From contig NZ_CP090974.1 in assembly GCF_021513195.1 (NCBI RefSeq), positions 1,686,001 to 1,750,000 on the forward strand: a stretch of DNA of 64,000 nt, written 5' to 3'. The notes under the pieces are model-generated. The model worked only from the letters and a program-made list of their open reading frames with translations. It searched no databases and had not been told where the DNA came from. Shown here piece by piece: positions 9,409 to 19,038 of the stretch (positions are counted from its first letter, which is position 1; every line of letters starts with the position of its first letter). The position numbers and the translations under genes are program-made. This DNA is from Shewanella sp. OMA3-2 (GTDB taxonomy: Bacteria; Pseudomonadota; Gammaproteobacteria; Enterobacterales; Shewanellaceae).

Positions 9409-9964
9409 TTGATTGACCTCTTACTGCTGGGCTGTCTAATGCATCTTTTAATTGGTTTCTAGCACGAAATAATCGTGTCATCACTGTGTTGCGATTTAAT
9501 TCAAGCATGTCAGCGATTTCTTCTCCACTAAATCCACCAATGAGCTGTAATAGCAAAGGTTCACGATACTCTAGATCAAGTTTGCCGATTTGCCTGCGCA
9601 GCCAATATTGCTCAGTTTCATCTTCAGTGCTACTAGAGATAACATCTTCAAGTAGCTCTTGCTCTACATCACTGTAATCAAACTGTTTACGCTCAAAACG
9701 TCTGGCATTTTCTCGACGTAAAATAGTAATAAGCCAGGCTTTGGCTGCTTTATCATCTTTTAAAGAATCTAACGCACGCCATGCCCGTAAAAAGGTTTCT
9801 TGAGTAATGTCTTCAGCCACATGTTTATTACCGCATAACCAATAGGCATAACGGAAAATGTCGGTATGAAGTGCCCTGACAAGGCTATCGTAACGTCTTT
9901 GTTTATTTACCATGTCAGATAAGACCGAAGGGTCGGACTTTTTCTTTCGCAGAATTTCAAACAT
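9401..9964 (-). CDS. ECF-type RNA polymerase sigma factor
   Basis: The protein is 187 residues. Sigma region 2 is visible in DIFRYAYWLCGNKHVAEDIT followed by QETFLRAWRAL (about residues 34-66). Region 4 with its helix-turn-helix is visible as LLQLIGGFSGEEIADMLELN followed by RNTVMTRLFRARNQL (about 135-170). There is no region 1 or 3, as expected for group 4 sigma factors. It directs RNA polymerase to a specific promoter set when freed from the partner encoded by the overlapping downstream gene. The target genes cannot be read from this window. The bat operon ends about 210 bases upstream on the same strand. Confidence 0.9.
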   Translation of the reverse strand: MFEILRKKKSDPSVLSDMVNKQRRYDSLVRALHTDIFRYAYWLCGNKHVAEDITQETFLRAWRALDSLKDDKAAKAWLITILRRENARRFERKQFDYSDVEQELLEDVISSSTEDETEQYWLRRQIGKLDLEYREPLLLQLIGGFSGEEIADMLELNRNTVMTRLFRARNQLKDALDSPAVRGQSNG

Positions 9965-10123
9965 TTTTATATTTTTCTCATAATAGTTACCGTTAGCTTA
10001 CTGGGTCGCAGACAGAGTGCAACTACTATTGTGGATGTTATTTTATTGCTGGGCGTAAGAGTTACAAGAGGCTGTTATGAAAAAAGCTAATAACTATAAG
10101 TGGTTACAAGGTGCCAAATAACA

Positions 10124-10157
10124 GCTCCCGTTTTATGTTAGTCGATAAAGCGGGAGC
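10124..10157. terminator. Long hairpin after the bat operon
   Basis: Thirteen-base arms (10124-10136 and 10145-10157) pair with one mismatch around an eight-base loop; the outer seven pairs are GCTCCCG with CGGGAGC. No T run follows, so a terminator role is probable but not certain. It sits 19 bases past batD. Confidence 0.5.
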
Positions 10158-10176
10158 ACAACTTATATGATAAATC

Positions 10177-11802
10177 TTAAGGATTTAATTTAGCGATGAT
10201 TGAATCAGCGTGGTTATTGCTGTTAGGTTGATACGATTGGATAGCCTCAATAAGCTGTTTTTTATTCACCAGGGTTTGATGTTGGCTGTAGCGGCCTGAT
10301 TGTAAAACACCAATAGCTTGTGACAGTAATGCTGAAAGCTGACTAATTTCTGCCAAAGTGACGTTGCGCTTTAATCGTGCCGAAAAATACTGTTGCAGCG
10401 TGCTAATTACCTCGCTGACATTATTACGATCGCAGGCATCCACTATGGCGGCTAAGTTAGCCATATCTGTTGTTGGACGTGAAGTGACGTTTATGTCACG
10501 AGCCTGTATATGATACCTTTGGCCTGCGGCTTTACGCCATAACACTAAGGTGACTAACCATAGTGCTGCAAATAATCCGGTTAACCATGGCCAATAATCT
10601 GCGCTGTTATTAGATTGAGTTTGAGAGGTAACAATTAGTGCATTATCTGTCATTTGACCGGCAACAACCGTAATGGTTTTAGCGGGTAGAATGGCATATT
10701 CTTGTTGCCTTAATTGAATATTCCACCAAGGGACTTTTATTTCTGGCAGGATATAAGTCCCTGGTTTAGTGGGCACCATAGCGGCGGTTAAACTGTATTG
10801 AGAAATCACTTGGCCATCACGAATACCCGTTTGGCGTATCGGCTTTTCAGGGTAAACTTTCATCCCTTCTGTTGTCGGCATCGCCAGTTCTGGAAGGCTA
10901 TGTTCATCAACATTAATGGCAATCAAACTGATGGTTCGAGTGATAGGGCTACCTGCTTCAAAGGTGGTTTTGTCATCTGGCCATACTTCGCGTAATGAGA
11001 CTAAATCACTCACTAACCACTCACCTTGGTAACTCGGTGGGTAGCTATTTATTTGAACCACTTTACGATCAGCTTCGGTTTGCATTGGAATGCTTTCATT
11101 AAAACCAAACATACCGCCACGGTTTTGTGTTTCAATTAATACATCACCTGAAAAAGTCGCACCGTTAATAATAATTTCACCAGGTAAGCCTGCAACAATA
11201 CCGTAGTTACGCTCTATCACCCTAAAACGGCGACCATTTACGATTTCAGTGCTATCGGTATCTTCACCAATTTGTTTTATTTGTGCACCTTTCACCACAG
11301 GTGCACTGAGTACGCCGCGTTGTAACTCCACCGCTAAATAGAGTTTCACTTTATAGTTAATTAACTGACCTACATAGGCTTCATCAACATTAGTGCTGGC
11401 TTCAATATACAAATTAGCAGCCGCTTGAGGCTGACTGCCGGCGGGGTTAACCTGTAGCGTAATGGGGGATGAACTTACTCCGCCGATAGTGAACGCTGGA
11501 ATAGTGACTTTACCGGTATATTTAGGCGACAACAGCACTTGCCAGCGGGTTTCTTTGGTGGTGGTAAAATTGATCATTTGGGTACTTCGACCCACGCTCG
11601 TACGGCCTACAATAAAGTTATCTAATAATGAAGAAGTATCTAATGCGCCGGCGTTGAGATCGTCATCGGCACTGATATTTAGCACAAAGTATTCACCTTC
11701 GCTGACCGGATTTTTGTCGATACTGGCTTCGACCTGGGTGAGCGCCATAACCGAAGGAGCCATAAAAATAAGGATTAGGCTTAATAAAATTCGAATTACC
11801 AC
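10177..11802 (-). CDS. batD: BatD family protein (oxygen tolerance)
   Basis: The protein is 541 residues. It has a signal peptide (about 1-20, ending VMA), a long beta-rich extracytoplasmic region opening TQVEASIDKNPVSEGEYFVL, a transmembrane helix near residues 402-422 (YWPWLTGLFAALWLVTLVLW) and a cytoplasmic tail of about 115 residues. This is the BatD layout. Its start overlaps the upstream VWA/TPR gene by seven bases and it is the last gene of the operon. Bat proteins are tied to aerotolerance in Bacteroides and to envelope stress elsewhere; the exact biochemical role is unknown. Confidence 0.88.
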   Translation of the reverse strand: MVIRILLSLILIFMAPSVMALTQVEASIDKNPVSEGEYFVLNISADDDLNAGALDTSSLLDNFIVGRTSVGRSTQMINFTTTKETRWQVLLSPKYTGKVTIPAFTIGGVSSSPITLQVNPAGSQPQAAANLYIEASTNVDEAYVGQLINYKVKLYLAVELQRGVLSAPVVKGAQIKQIGEDTDSTEIVNGRRFRVIERNYGIVAGLPGEIIINGATFSGDVLIETQNRGGMFGFNESIPMQTEADRKVVQINSYPPSYQGEWLVSDLVSLREVWPDDKTTFEAGSPITRTISLIAINVDEHSLPELAMPTTEGMKVYPEKPIRQTGIRDGQVISQYSLTAAMVPTKPGTYILPEIKVPWWNIQLRQQEYAILPAKTITVVAGQMTDNALIVTSQTQSNNSADYWPWLTGLFAALWLVTLVLWRKAAGQRYHIQARDINVTSRPTTDMANLAAIVDACDRNNVSEVISTLQQYFSARLKRNVTLAEISQLSALLSQAIGVLQSGRYSQHQTLVNKKQLIEAIQSYQPNSNNHADSIIAKLNP

Positions 11803-13922
11803 TGTTCTTTTTCCTTGACCTGTTGACGACGTTTTTGATATTCCAATTGCATTTTATTGCGGATTAATACTTGTGGGTCTTCATTTATTGCTCTTAATGC
11901 TCGTTCCATATCTTCGGGCAATGGTTGTTGGCCTATCGTTGTTGGACTAATGGCTTGATTGATAGGCTTGCCATCTTCATCTAATGTCTCTTCTAAAGAT
12001 TTTCCTGATGCCATTTGCTGATTTGATTGTTCAACATTTTTAGCATCGCTACTTTCAGCATTAGCACTTTGCTCAGTATTGGCTTGCATACTCGCTTCAT
12101 TACTTGGCGCGGGTTCATCCGCCTCAGTTGAGCTTTCTGAAGCACCTGATTCAGACTGATCGCTGTCAGTATTTTGTGCTGCTTGATCATCAGGCTTATC
12201 ATTGGATTGACTGCCAGATGATTGTTGCTGATTTTTGTCCTGGTTATCTTCAGGCTGTTGTTTGTCTGGTGCTTCATTGTTTTTAGAATGTTTATCTTGC
12301 TCAGCATTTTCAGACTGCTTGCCTTGTTGGTCCTGGTTTGACTGATCAGAGTCTGAACTTGACTCTTGAGCGTCTTGTTGCTGATCATTTTGTTGGTTAC
12401 TGTTTTTCTGGTCTTGATTTTGTTGCTGATTTTGTTGATTGTCCTGCTTGTTATTTGGGTCATTACTTTGTTGATCTTTATCCTGTGAGTCATTTTGCTC
12501 ATTATTATCGCTATCTTGCTGATCTTTTTGTGACTGTTGTTCAAGTAATTGCTGCGCTAAGGCTAGGTTTTCTTCAGCCTCAATAAAGTCAGCTCGTAAC
12601 CCTAAAGCCTGCTGGTAGCGTTTAATCGCTTCAGGTAAATTGCCTAACTGCATCAAACTATTGGCTTGGTTATATAAGCCTTCGGCGCTGTTGTCTAATT
12701 CGAATCCTTCAAGTGCTTGTTGGTAGTTTCCAGCTTTATAATGGGCGCTAGCTTGCCAATTAGGTGGACTGAAGTTAGCCGCAGCTTTGGCGTACTCTTT
12801 TTTATCAAAAGCTTGCTGGGCTTGTTGATCAGCAGTTAGCCATAAATTGTCCCAAACATTGGCCTGTGCAGGCTGGCTATAACTTGTGCTAAAAGCGAAT
12901 AAACCTATTAGCCCAGCTAAAGGTAACCAGGATGTGGGTAATATAAGGTTAGCTAGTACGCCGTGTTTAAAGCTTAATAACATAGGTAACAGTAATAATA
13001 GTGCTAAATAGGGGCCTAAATCTTGCCATGATTCACCCTCAAGCTCAGTGGCTTTTGCTTGGCCATCTTCGGCAAGCCATTGGACTAACTGCTTAATATC
13101 GCTACCATCCGACTTTGCTGCTATCAGAATTCCTGAGCCTTGCTTGGCCAGTTTGTGCAGTAATTTGATATCGGTTTTAGCGACAACCACTTCATTGCTG
13201 CTATCACGCATTAATTGGCCATCAGATAGCTTTATCGGGGCACCGGTTTTACTGCCAAAGGCTAATATTGATAAACGATAGCGGCTATTTTTTAATTCGT
13301 TATATACCTGATTAAATTGCTGATCAGAAACTCCATCAGTCATTAAAATAATATCGCCAGTAACGTGACCACCTTGGGCTAAAAGCTGCTGGGCTAATGT
13401 AATGGCTGATGACAAATTAGACCCTCTTACAGGCATAATATCCGGTGATAATGTCGGTAATAAATTCAGTAAGGTGCCATTGTCACGCGTTAAAGGGCTA
13501 ATGGTAAAGGCATCACCTGCGTAGGCAATTAAGCCTGTTTCGCCTTCTTTTATGTCAGACAATAAATCTGTCGCGCGAAAGCGAGCGTGGGATAACCTGT
13601 TTGGAGTCAGATCGGTCGCGTACATGGAGTAAGACATGTCCATAATCAACACTCGACCTTGATCTGTCGCAAATACCGGTAAGTTTTGTTTACTGATAGC
13701 AGGGCCTGCTAATGCTAATACTGCAATAATCCAGCAAAAAGCCAGCAATCCCTTAGGCTTATTGCTTTGCTTAGAACCGTCGTTGATCAACATGCGGCTA
13801 AGGTGCGGCGCAATATAAGCTTTCCAAGCAGATTGCTGCTGATGACGGCGCCAAAATAGTAAGCTTAATAAAATAAGTGGCACTAGAGCTAATAGCCACT
13901 CTGGGCGGATAAAATGGATCAT
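11796..13922 (-). CDS. BatB/BatC fusion: VWA domain plus TPR membrane protein
   Basis: The protein is 708 residues. Two N-terminal helices precede a von Willebrand A domain with the metal-site motif DMSYSMYATD (DxSxS) near residue 95 and TDGVSDQQ further on. Further helices near 305-350 are followed by TPR units (about 365-465). Next comes a region of about 170 residues made almost only of Gln, Asn, Asp, Ser and Lys, and then a conserved tail ending in KMQLEYQKRRQQVKEKEQW. BatB supplies the VWA part and BatC the TPR part in other genomes; here they are one protein. It overlaps batA by four bases and batD by seven. The Q/N/D-rich stretch is probably disordered. Confidence 0.9.
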   Translation of the reverse strand: MIHFIRPEWLLALVPLILLSLLFWRRHQQQSAWKAYIAPHLSRMLINDGSKQSNKPKGLLAFCWIIAVLALAGPAISKQNLPVFATDQGRVLIMDMSYSMYATDLTPNRLSHARFRATDLLSDIKEGETGLIAYAGDAFTISPLTRDNGTLLNLLPTLSPDIMPVRGSNLSSAITLAQQLLAQGGHVTGDIILMTDGVSDQQFNQVYNELKNSRYRLSILAFGSKTGAPIKLSDGQLMRDSSNEVVVAKTDIKLLHKLAKQGSGILIAAKSDGSDIKQLVQWLAEDGQAKATELEGESWQDLGPYLALLLLLPMLLSFKHGVLANLILPTSWLPLAGLIGLFAFSTSYSQPAQANVWDNLWLTADQQAQQAFDKKEYAKAAANFSPPNWQASAHYKAGNYQQALEGFELDNSAEGLYNQANSLMQLGNLPEAIKRYQQALGLRADFIEAEENLALAQQLLEQQSQKDQQDSDNNEQNDSQDKDQQSNDPNNKQDNQQNQQQNQDQKNSNQQNDQQQDAQESSSDSDQSNQDQQGKQSENAEQDKHSKNNEAPDKQQPEDNQDKNQQQSSGSQSNDKPDDQAAQNTDSDQSESGASESSTEADEPAPSNEASMQANTEQSANAESSDAKNVEQSNQQMASGKSLEETLDEDGKPINQAISPTTIGQQPLPEDMERALRAINEDPQVLIRNKMQLEYQKRRQQVKEKEQW

Positions 13923-14923
13923 ACTATTTTACCTCCACGCTTAAATGCAGGTAATACCAGACCAGCTTGAAAGTGTTGCTGGGCACTAATTAACATACTG
14001 AGTAATAACGACATTAATAAAGGCCAGTAGAATAGTTCTTTCTTGGGACGATAACTTAATTGATCGCGGCTAACCGGTTCTAATGTATCTATGGTCTGAT
14101 AAATTCTTGCCAGATCTTCACTGTTTCTTGCGCGAAAGTACTGCCCGTTGGTCATGTCTGCTAACTTTTGTAGCTGGGTTTCATCTAAATCCATTGATGG
14201 GTTAATGCGTTCTTTACCAAAAATAGTACGGCGTTCAAGTAACTCGGCGCCCACACCTACGGTATAAATGGTGATGTTTCTTTTTGCAGCAATTTCGGCT
14301 GCCATTTCAGGCTCAATATTACCTGCATTGTTAGAACCGTCGGTTAACAAAATCAGTACCCGATTACTTTCATCAACCATTTCAAAACGCTTTACTGCTA
14401 ATGCAATGGCTTCGCCAATAGCGGTTTGTTTACCAACTAAACCAATTTGAGCATCGGTTAAAAACTTTGCTACAGAGCGTCTATCTTGGGTCAGTGGGGC
14501 TTGTAAATAAGCATGATCAGCAAATAATATTAATCCGAGCCGATCGCCTTTACGACGTTCAATAAAGTCGGCTAACACATGCTGAATTAAGGTAAAACGG
14601 TCCACAATTTTTCCATCAATCACCATGTCTTCAATTTGCATACTGCCTGATAAATCTACGGCCATCATTAAATCACGACCTTTAGATGGTAGCTCAATAG
14701 GGTCGCCTAACCATTGCGGCCTTGCGACTGCACATAATAAACATATCCACATTATCCAATATAGCTTGCGTGAGCGCTTAACCGTTTGTTGGCTGTGATT
14801 TTTAATGGAGTGACTGACACCGGGAAGTTGTAAGTGCCCGCCTTGGTCAACAATTTTTGTTTGTCTAAAAAATAACGGTAATGGCAATAAAATAAGCACA
14901 AAAGGCCAAGTGACACTTAACAT
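13919..14923 (-). CDS. batA: BatA: membrane-anchored VWA domain protein
   Basis: The protein is 334 residues with helices near the N-terminus (about 5-22 and 55-75) and the C-terminus (about 300-320). A von Willebrand A domain between them shows the MIDAS motif DLSGSMQIED (DxSxS) at about residue 90 and LLTDGSNNAG at about 190. It lies within the moxR-DUF58-DUF4381-batA-batB/C-batD series, overlapping both neighbours. The VWA domain is likely to bind partners in a metal-dependent way, possibly controlled by the MoxR ATPase. Family call firm, role inferred. Confidence 0.9.
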   Translation of the reverse strand: MLSVTWPFVLILLPLPLFFRQTKIVDQGGHLQLPGVSHSIKNHSQQTVKRSRKLYWIMWICLLCAVARPQWLGDPIELPSKGRDLMMAVDLSGSMQIEDMVIDGKIVDRFTLIQHVLADFIERRKGDRLGLILFADHAYLQAPLTQDRRSVAKFLTDAQIGLVGKQTAIGEAIALAVKRFEMVDESNRVLILLTDGSNNAGNIEPEMAAEIAAKRNITIYTVGVGAELLERRTIFGKERINPSMDLDETQLQKLADMTNGQYFRARNSEDLARIYQTIDTLEPVSRDQLSYRPKKELFYWPLLMSLLLSMLISAQQHFQAGLVLPAFKRGGKIV

Positions 14924-15492
14924 GCTGCCTCCTGCTGATCTTGTTTATCGGTATCTTGGTTGCTGACAGGCTCAAAGGGGGATTTATTGGCTAGCCACAG
15001 ACTGGCCAGCATTAATAATTGCTGATTATCGTCCAGAGTAAGCCCTTTAGCTTGGTGGCGTTTGACTAATAGCGTGCCTATAAGCTGTTGTTTAGTCGGT
15101 GGTAAGCGTTGATCTAGCCAATTAAACCACGGCTGACCATTTAAATGTGCCAGTGATTGCCTTGGCAAATAGGTCATTGCGGTGCGTTTAAGTAAGCTAT
15201 TAACCTCTGAAGCAAAGTTATCTGCATTACTGTCCATCGATTGCAGTATTTTAAGCGCAGTTTTACGTGGTGCGTGATAACGGCGTTGTTTGATAATTTT
15301 ACTCATGATCCAGCTCAATATTAGGACTGCTAACACAAGTAATAACCAATAGCCTGGGGCGATTGGCATAGAGGAAACCATGTTAGGCAATAAAATGTCA
15401 TGCATTTGGGCTAACGGCGAAACACCTTGGTTAGCCGCAGCGGCGGGAGCAACTGCCGATGATATGATTGAGTTAATTAAAATAGGTAACAT
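14917..15492 (-). CDS. DUF4381 domain membrane protein
   Basis: The protein is 191 residues. It has one strong helix (about residues 48-66, GYWLLLVLAVLILSWIMSKI) after a short N-terminal segment with LAQMHDILLPNMVS, then a basic cytoplasmic domain. This is the DUF4381 pattern regularly found between DUF58 and BatA genes. It overlaps batA by seven bases and abuts the DUF58 gene. The function is unknown; it is presumably part of the same membrane complex. Confidence 0.83.
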   Translation of the reverse strand: MLPILINSIISSAVAPAAAANQGVSPLAQMHDILLPNMVSSMPIAPGYWLLLVLAVLILSWIMSKIIKQRRYHAPRKTALKILQSMDSNADNFASEVNSLLKRTAMTYLPRQSLAHLNGQPWFNWLDQRLPPTKQQLIGTLLVKRHQAKGLTLDDNQQLLMLASLWLANKSPFEPVSNQDTDKQDQQEAAC

Positions 15493-16428
15493 TTAGCGTA
15501 ATAATTCCAATTGGTCACTCAATGGTTTACCTGCATCGATGAATTTAGGTTGTACATTGAGTTGCTTCATTAATTGCACAAAGCCTTGTTGGGCTGCTTG
15601 CTGCTCTACTAACCATTTTTGGTAGCTGTCACGGGTTAATGTTAATTGCTGCTTGCCGTCACGTACCGGAAAAGCAAACTGTTTGGGCAAGTTCAAGGTA
15701 CCTTGGCGAAGTGGATCTGTTATGACAAATGCACCGATATCACAATGACGTTTTAGTTGTGTTAGCGGCGCAAGGCATTGCTGGCTGAAAAGCTGGCCGT
15801 CGGTAATGATCCACACTAATGACCCAGGTTTTGCTATCCGCTGTAATCGCTGGCAAGCTTTGAACATATGCTCGGGGTCTTGCGGCAAATTATCAAATTG
15901 ATTGAGCTGTTTTTGATGTACATCAATTAAACCTGATGACAGCTGCAACATGCCTTGTCTGCGGCTGCGGGGCTTAAGCTCTAAATGGGTGGTTTCACTG
16001 GCAATTAATGCGCCCAGTTTATCGCCGTGTTTTACCGCGCTCCAGGCAATGGTTGTTGCCACGTGCGCAGCCTGAACGGCTTGTAATAATAATTGTGACC
16101 CAAAATATAAACTGTGGCTCAAATCGACTAATAATAGAATAGGGCGTTCGCGTTCTTCAATAAACAATTTAGTGTGGGCCACCCCCGTACGCGCGGTGAC
16201 TCGCCAATCAATAGAGCGCACATCATCACCATTTTGGTAATGACGTACCTCTGCAAACTCCATACCGCGGCCTTTGACTAAACTTGCTCTATGACCTGCC
16301 ATGGCTGCTTTAGTGCGTGTTTTGCGGTCGGCAATAACATGAGACAGGCTTTGGCAGGCAATTAATTCCTGCTCGTTCAAGTTTATGCCATCACTAAATA
16401 ACGGCAGTGACAATTCTGCTGTACTCAT
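15493..16428 (-). CDS. DUF58 domain protein
   Basis: The protein is 311 residues with no transmembrane segment. The DUF58 signature GRGMEFAEVRHYQNGDDVRS followed by IDWRVTARTG is at about residues 53-82. A VWA-like fold follows, with LLVDLSHSLYFG at about 105. It lies directly behind the MoxR ATPase (3 bases apart), a pairing conserved across bacteria, and is probably its partner. Function is inferred only from that linkage. Confidence 0.88.
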   Translation of the reverse strand: MSTAELSLPLFSDGINLNEQELIACQSLSHVIADRKTRTKAAMAGHRASLVKGRGMEFAEVRHYQNGDDVRSIDWRVTARTGVAHTKLFIEERERPILLLVDLSHSLYFGSQLLLQAVQAAHVATTIAWSAVKHGDKLGALIASETTHLELKPRSRRQGMLQLSSGLIDVHQKQLNQFDNLPQDPEHMFKACQRLQRIAKPGSLVWIITDGQLFSQQCLAPLTQLKRHCDIGAFVITDPLRQGTLNLPKQFAFPVRDGKQQLTLTRDSYQKWLVEQQAAQQGFVQLMKQLNVQPKFIDAGKPLSDQLELLR

Positions 16429-16431
16429 TGT

Positions 16432-17400
16432 TTAAGGCACTGCGACTTGAGATAAAATTGTGTCAATAACGCGATCAGCCGTGATGCCTTCTGCCTGTGC
16501 TTGATAGCTTAGTAATAAACGGTGACGTAACACATTAGGGGCAACGGCTTGAATATCTTCTGGCGACACATAATCGCGGCCATAAAGCCAAGCTCTTGCA
16601 CGGGCACAACGTTCTAATGAAATCGTTGCACGTGGACTGACACCATATTCTAACCATTTAGCCAATTCAGGGCTGTATCGTTCAGGCTGACGAGTGGCCA
16701 TGACGATTTCAACAATGTATTGTTCAAGGGGCTCTGCAAGGTATATTTCTAGTGCTTGGTCTCTTGCAGCAAATACATCGGCTTGCGCCACCGGCTCAGT
16801 AATGGGCAGTTGATGGCTAATCGCTTCTTTACGTGACTGACGTAAAATAAGGCACTCAGTTTCCGCATTGGGATAATCCAAATTAATGTGCATCAAAAAA
16901 CGATCTAACTGCGCTTCAGGTAATGGGTAGGTACCTTCATTTTCTAGCGGGTTTTGAGTTGCCATGACTAAAAACAGTTTAGGTAACGGGTAACTGGTTT
17001 TACCGACCGTCACTTGACCTTCTGCCATTGCTTCTAATAAGGCTGATTGTACCTTAGCCAGGGCACGGTTTATTTCATCAGCTAGAATCAAATTATGAAA
17101 AATAGGCCCAGCTTCAAATTCAAATGTACCTGTTTGTTGGCGATAAATATCAGTACCGGTTAAGTCAGCTGGCAGTAAGTCGGGGGTAAATTGAATACGA
17201 TGAAACTCGCCCTCAACACCATCGCACAGGGCTTTAACGGCGCGGGTTTTAGCTAGGCCAGGAGGGCCTTCAACCAGTAAGTGACCGTTAGCAACTAAGG
17301 CAATTAAAAGATTTTCAGTCAACACAGGTTGACCTAAAATAACAGTGTCGAGATAAGTTCTTAAAGAATGAAATCGGCTTAAAGGCATACGGTTACTCAA
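16432..17400 (-). CDS. MoxR family AAA+ ATPase
   Basis: The protein is 322 residues. Walker A is GPPGLAKTRAVKAL (about residue 40), Walker B is LILADEINRA (about 107) and sensor 1 is MATQNPLENEGTYPLPEAQL; this is the diagnostic MoxR set. It is the first gene of the six-gene bat operon, with about 320 bases of divergent promoter space to fadI. MoxR ATPases act as chaperone-like remodelers of VWA-domain proteins, which fits the two VWA proteins encoded downstream. It is probably cytoplasmic. Confidence 0.92.
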   Translation of the reverse strand: MSNRMPLSRFHSLRTYLDTVILGQPVLTENLLIALVANGHLLVEGPPGLAKTRAVKALCDGVEGEFHRIQFTPDLLPADLTGTDIYRQQTGTFEFEAGPIFHNLILADEINRALAKVQSALLEAMAEGQVTVGKTSYPLPKLFLVMATQNPLENEGTYPLPEAQLDRFLMHINLDYPNAETECLILRQSRKEAISHQLPITEPVAQADVFAARDQALEIYLAEPLEQYIVEIVMATRQPERYSPELAKWLEYGVSPRATISLERCARARAWLYGRDYVSPEDIQAVAPNVLRHRLLLSYQAQAEGITADRVIDTILSQVAVP

Positions 17401-17635
17401 TCATTTGCTAATAACATGAAGACAATGCGCCTTATGTTATGAATTCTATATGGATTTAGCTAGTAGGATTAACAGATTTTAACCCTTAATGAAACCAATA
17501 AGCGCAATAAGCTACACTAAGGATATTTTGCTGTTAATAGCTAAAGCCTGTGATAACAGATGTGGTGCTATTTCAAGATATATCTAAACATGTGTTTAAA
17601 ACCAGCAAATAAAAAGTTAGAATCAAATAACACTT

Positions 17636-17652
17636 TGATGGTCTGACCACTG
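17636..17652 (+). promoter_or_regulatory. FadR-like operator upstream of fadI-fadJ
   Basis: The core TGGTC-T-GACCA (17639-17649) is a perfect inverted repeat and matches the centre of the FadR consensus TGGTCNGACCA. It lies about 70 bases before the fadI start, in the space shared with the divergent moxR promoter. Outer positions fit the consensus less well. Shewanella also uses PsrA on fatty-acid genes, so the bound regulator is an inference. Confidence 0.6.
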
Positions 17653-17722
17653 TGGTCGGGCGAAACGGATATTAACAACTTGAGCTTGTGTCGCCAGGTT
17701 AACTATAAAAAGAGGGTGAAAA

Positions 17723-19033
17723 ATGAGTGATAGACAACAGGTAACAAATGCCCGCGGAGAGCGTATTGCAATCGTCGCCGGTTTAAGAACGCCTTTTGCA
17801 AAGCAGGCTACCGCATTCCATGGCGTATCAGCATTAGATATGGGCAAAATGGTAGTTAATGAGTTGTTGTCTCGCTCAGAATTAGATCCCAAAACTATTG
17901 AGCAATTGGTCTATGGTCAAGTTGTTCAAATGCCTGCAGCGCCCAATATTGCCCGTGAAATCGTGCTAGGTACTGGTATGGATGTTTCTACCGATGCTTA
18001 CAGCGTAACGCGAGCGTGTGCGACATCTTTTCAATCAGCGGTTAACGTTGCAGAGTCAATTATGACAGGTAACGTTGAAATTGGTATTGCAGGTGGTGCT
18101 GACTCTTCATCTGTACTGCCTATTGGCGTGTCTAAAAAGCTAGCCCATGCATTAGTTGACTTAAACAAGGCGCGCACTTTTCAGCAAAAATTTGCCATTA
18201 TGCGTCGTTTAGGCCTGAAAGATTTAATGCCAGTACCGCCTGCGGTTGCTGAGTATTCAACCGGTTTATCTATGGGGCAAACCGCTGAGCAAATGGCTAA
18301 GACCTATGGTATTAGCCGTGCCGATCAAGATGCATTAGCCCACCGCTCACACACGCTTGCGACACAAACCTGGAACTCAGGCGTATTGCAGCAAGAGGTG
18401 ATGGCAGCGCATATTCCACCTTATAAACAGTTTATCGACCGTGATAACAACATCCGTGAAGATTCTGTACTTGAGTCTTATGCCAAGCTTCGACCTGCAT
18501 TTGACCGCAAACACGGTACGGTGACCGCGGCTAACAGTACACCATTAACCGATGGCGCATCAGCGATCATTTTAATGAGCGAAGGTCGAGCCAAAGCACT
18601 TGGGTATCAGCCAATTGGTTATATTAAAAGTTATGCTTTTACTGCCATTGATGTCTGGCAAGACATGTTAATGGGCCCATCATATGCGACGCCATTAGCA
18701 CTGAAACGTGCTGGTATGGAATTAGAAGATTTAACCTTAGTTGAAATGCACGAAGCATTTGCAGCTCAAACCCTTGCCAATATGCAGATGTTTGGTTCGA
18801 AGAAGTTTGCGGCAGAAAAATTAGGCCGTAATCGTGCTATTGGCGAAATCGACATGAGTAAGTTTAACGTGTTAGGTGGCTCATTAGCTTATGGACATCC
18901 TTTTGCGGCAACCGGTACTCGTTTAATCACTCAAGTATGTCAAGAACTTAAGCGCCGTGGCGGCGGAACTGGTTTGGCAACGGCGTGTGCCGCGGGTGGT
19001 TTAGGTGCTGCAATGATCGTGGAAGTGGAGTAA
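17723..19033 (+). CDS. fadI: 3-ketoacyl-CoA thiolase FadI
   Basis: The protein is 436 residues, the usual FadI length. The nucleophilic cysteine is C99 in [11 protein letters not shown]. The catalytic histidine lies in [10 protein letters not shown] and a second cysteine in [13 protein letters not shown], with the GHPFAATG motif between. It cleaves 3-ketoacyl-CoA with CoA to acetyl-CoA and a shortened acyl-CoA, the last step of beta-oxidation. The ATG has AGAGGG about seven bases upstream. fadJ starts five bases after its stop, and the two products form the anaerobic-type (FadIJ) complex. A FadR-like site sits in the promoter. Confidence 0.96.
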   Translation: MSDRQQVTNARGERIAIVAGLRTPFAKQATAFHGVSALDMGKMVVNELLSRSELDPKTIEQLVYGQVVQMPAAPNIAREIVLGTGMDVSTDAYSVTRACATSFQSAVNVAESIMTGNVEIGIAGGADSSSVLPIGVSKKLAHALVDLNKARTFQQKFAIMRRLGLKDLMPVPPAVAEYSTGLSMGQTAEQMAKTYGISRADQDALAHRSHTLATQTWNSGVLQQEVMAAHIPPYKQFIDRDNNIREDSVLESYAKLRPAFDRKHGTVTAANSTPLTDGASAIILMSEGRAKALGYQPIGYIKSYAFTAIDVWQDMLMGPSYATPLALKRAGMELEDLTLVEMHEAFAAQTLANMQMFGSKKFAAEKLGRNRAIGEIDMSKFNVLGGSLAYGHPFAATGTRLITQVCQELKRRGGGTGLATACAAGGLGAAMIVEVE

Positions 19034-19038
19034 TTACA

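Noticed and set aside
11993..12544. 183-codon minus-strand frame inside the BatB/C gene
   Set aside because: It is a shifted reading of the CAA/CAG/GAT-rich low-complexity tract and has no family features.
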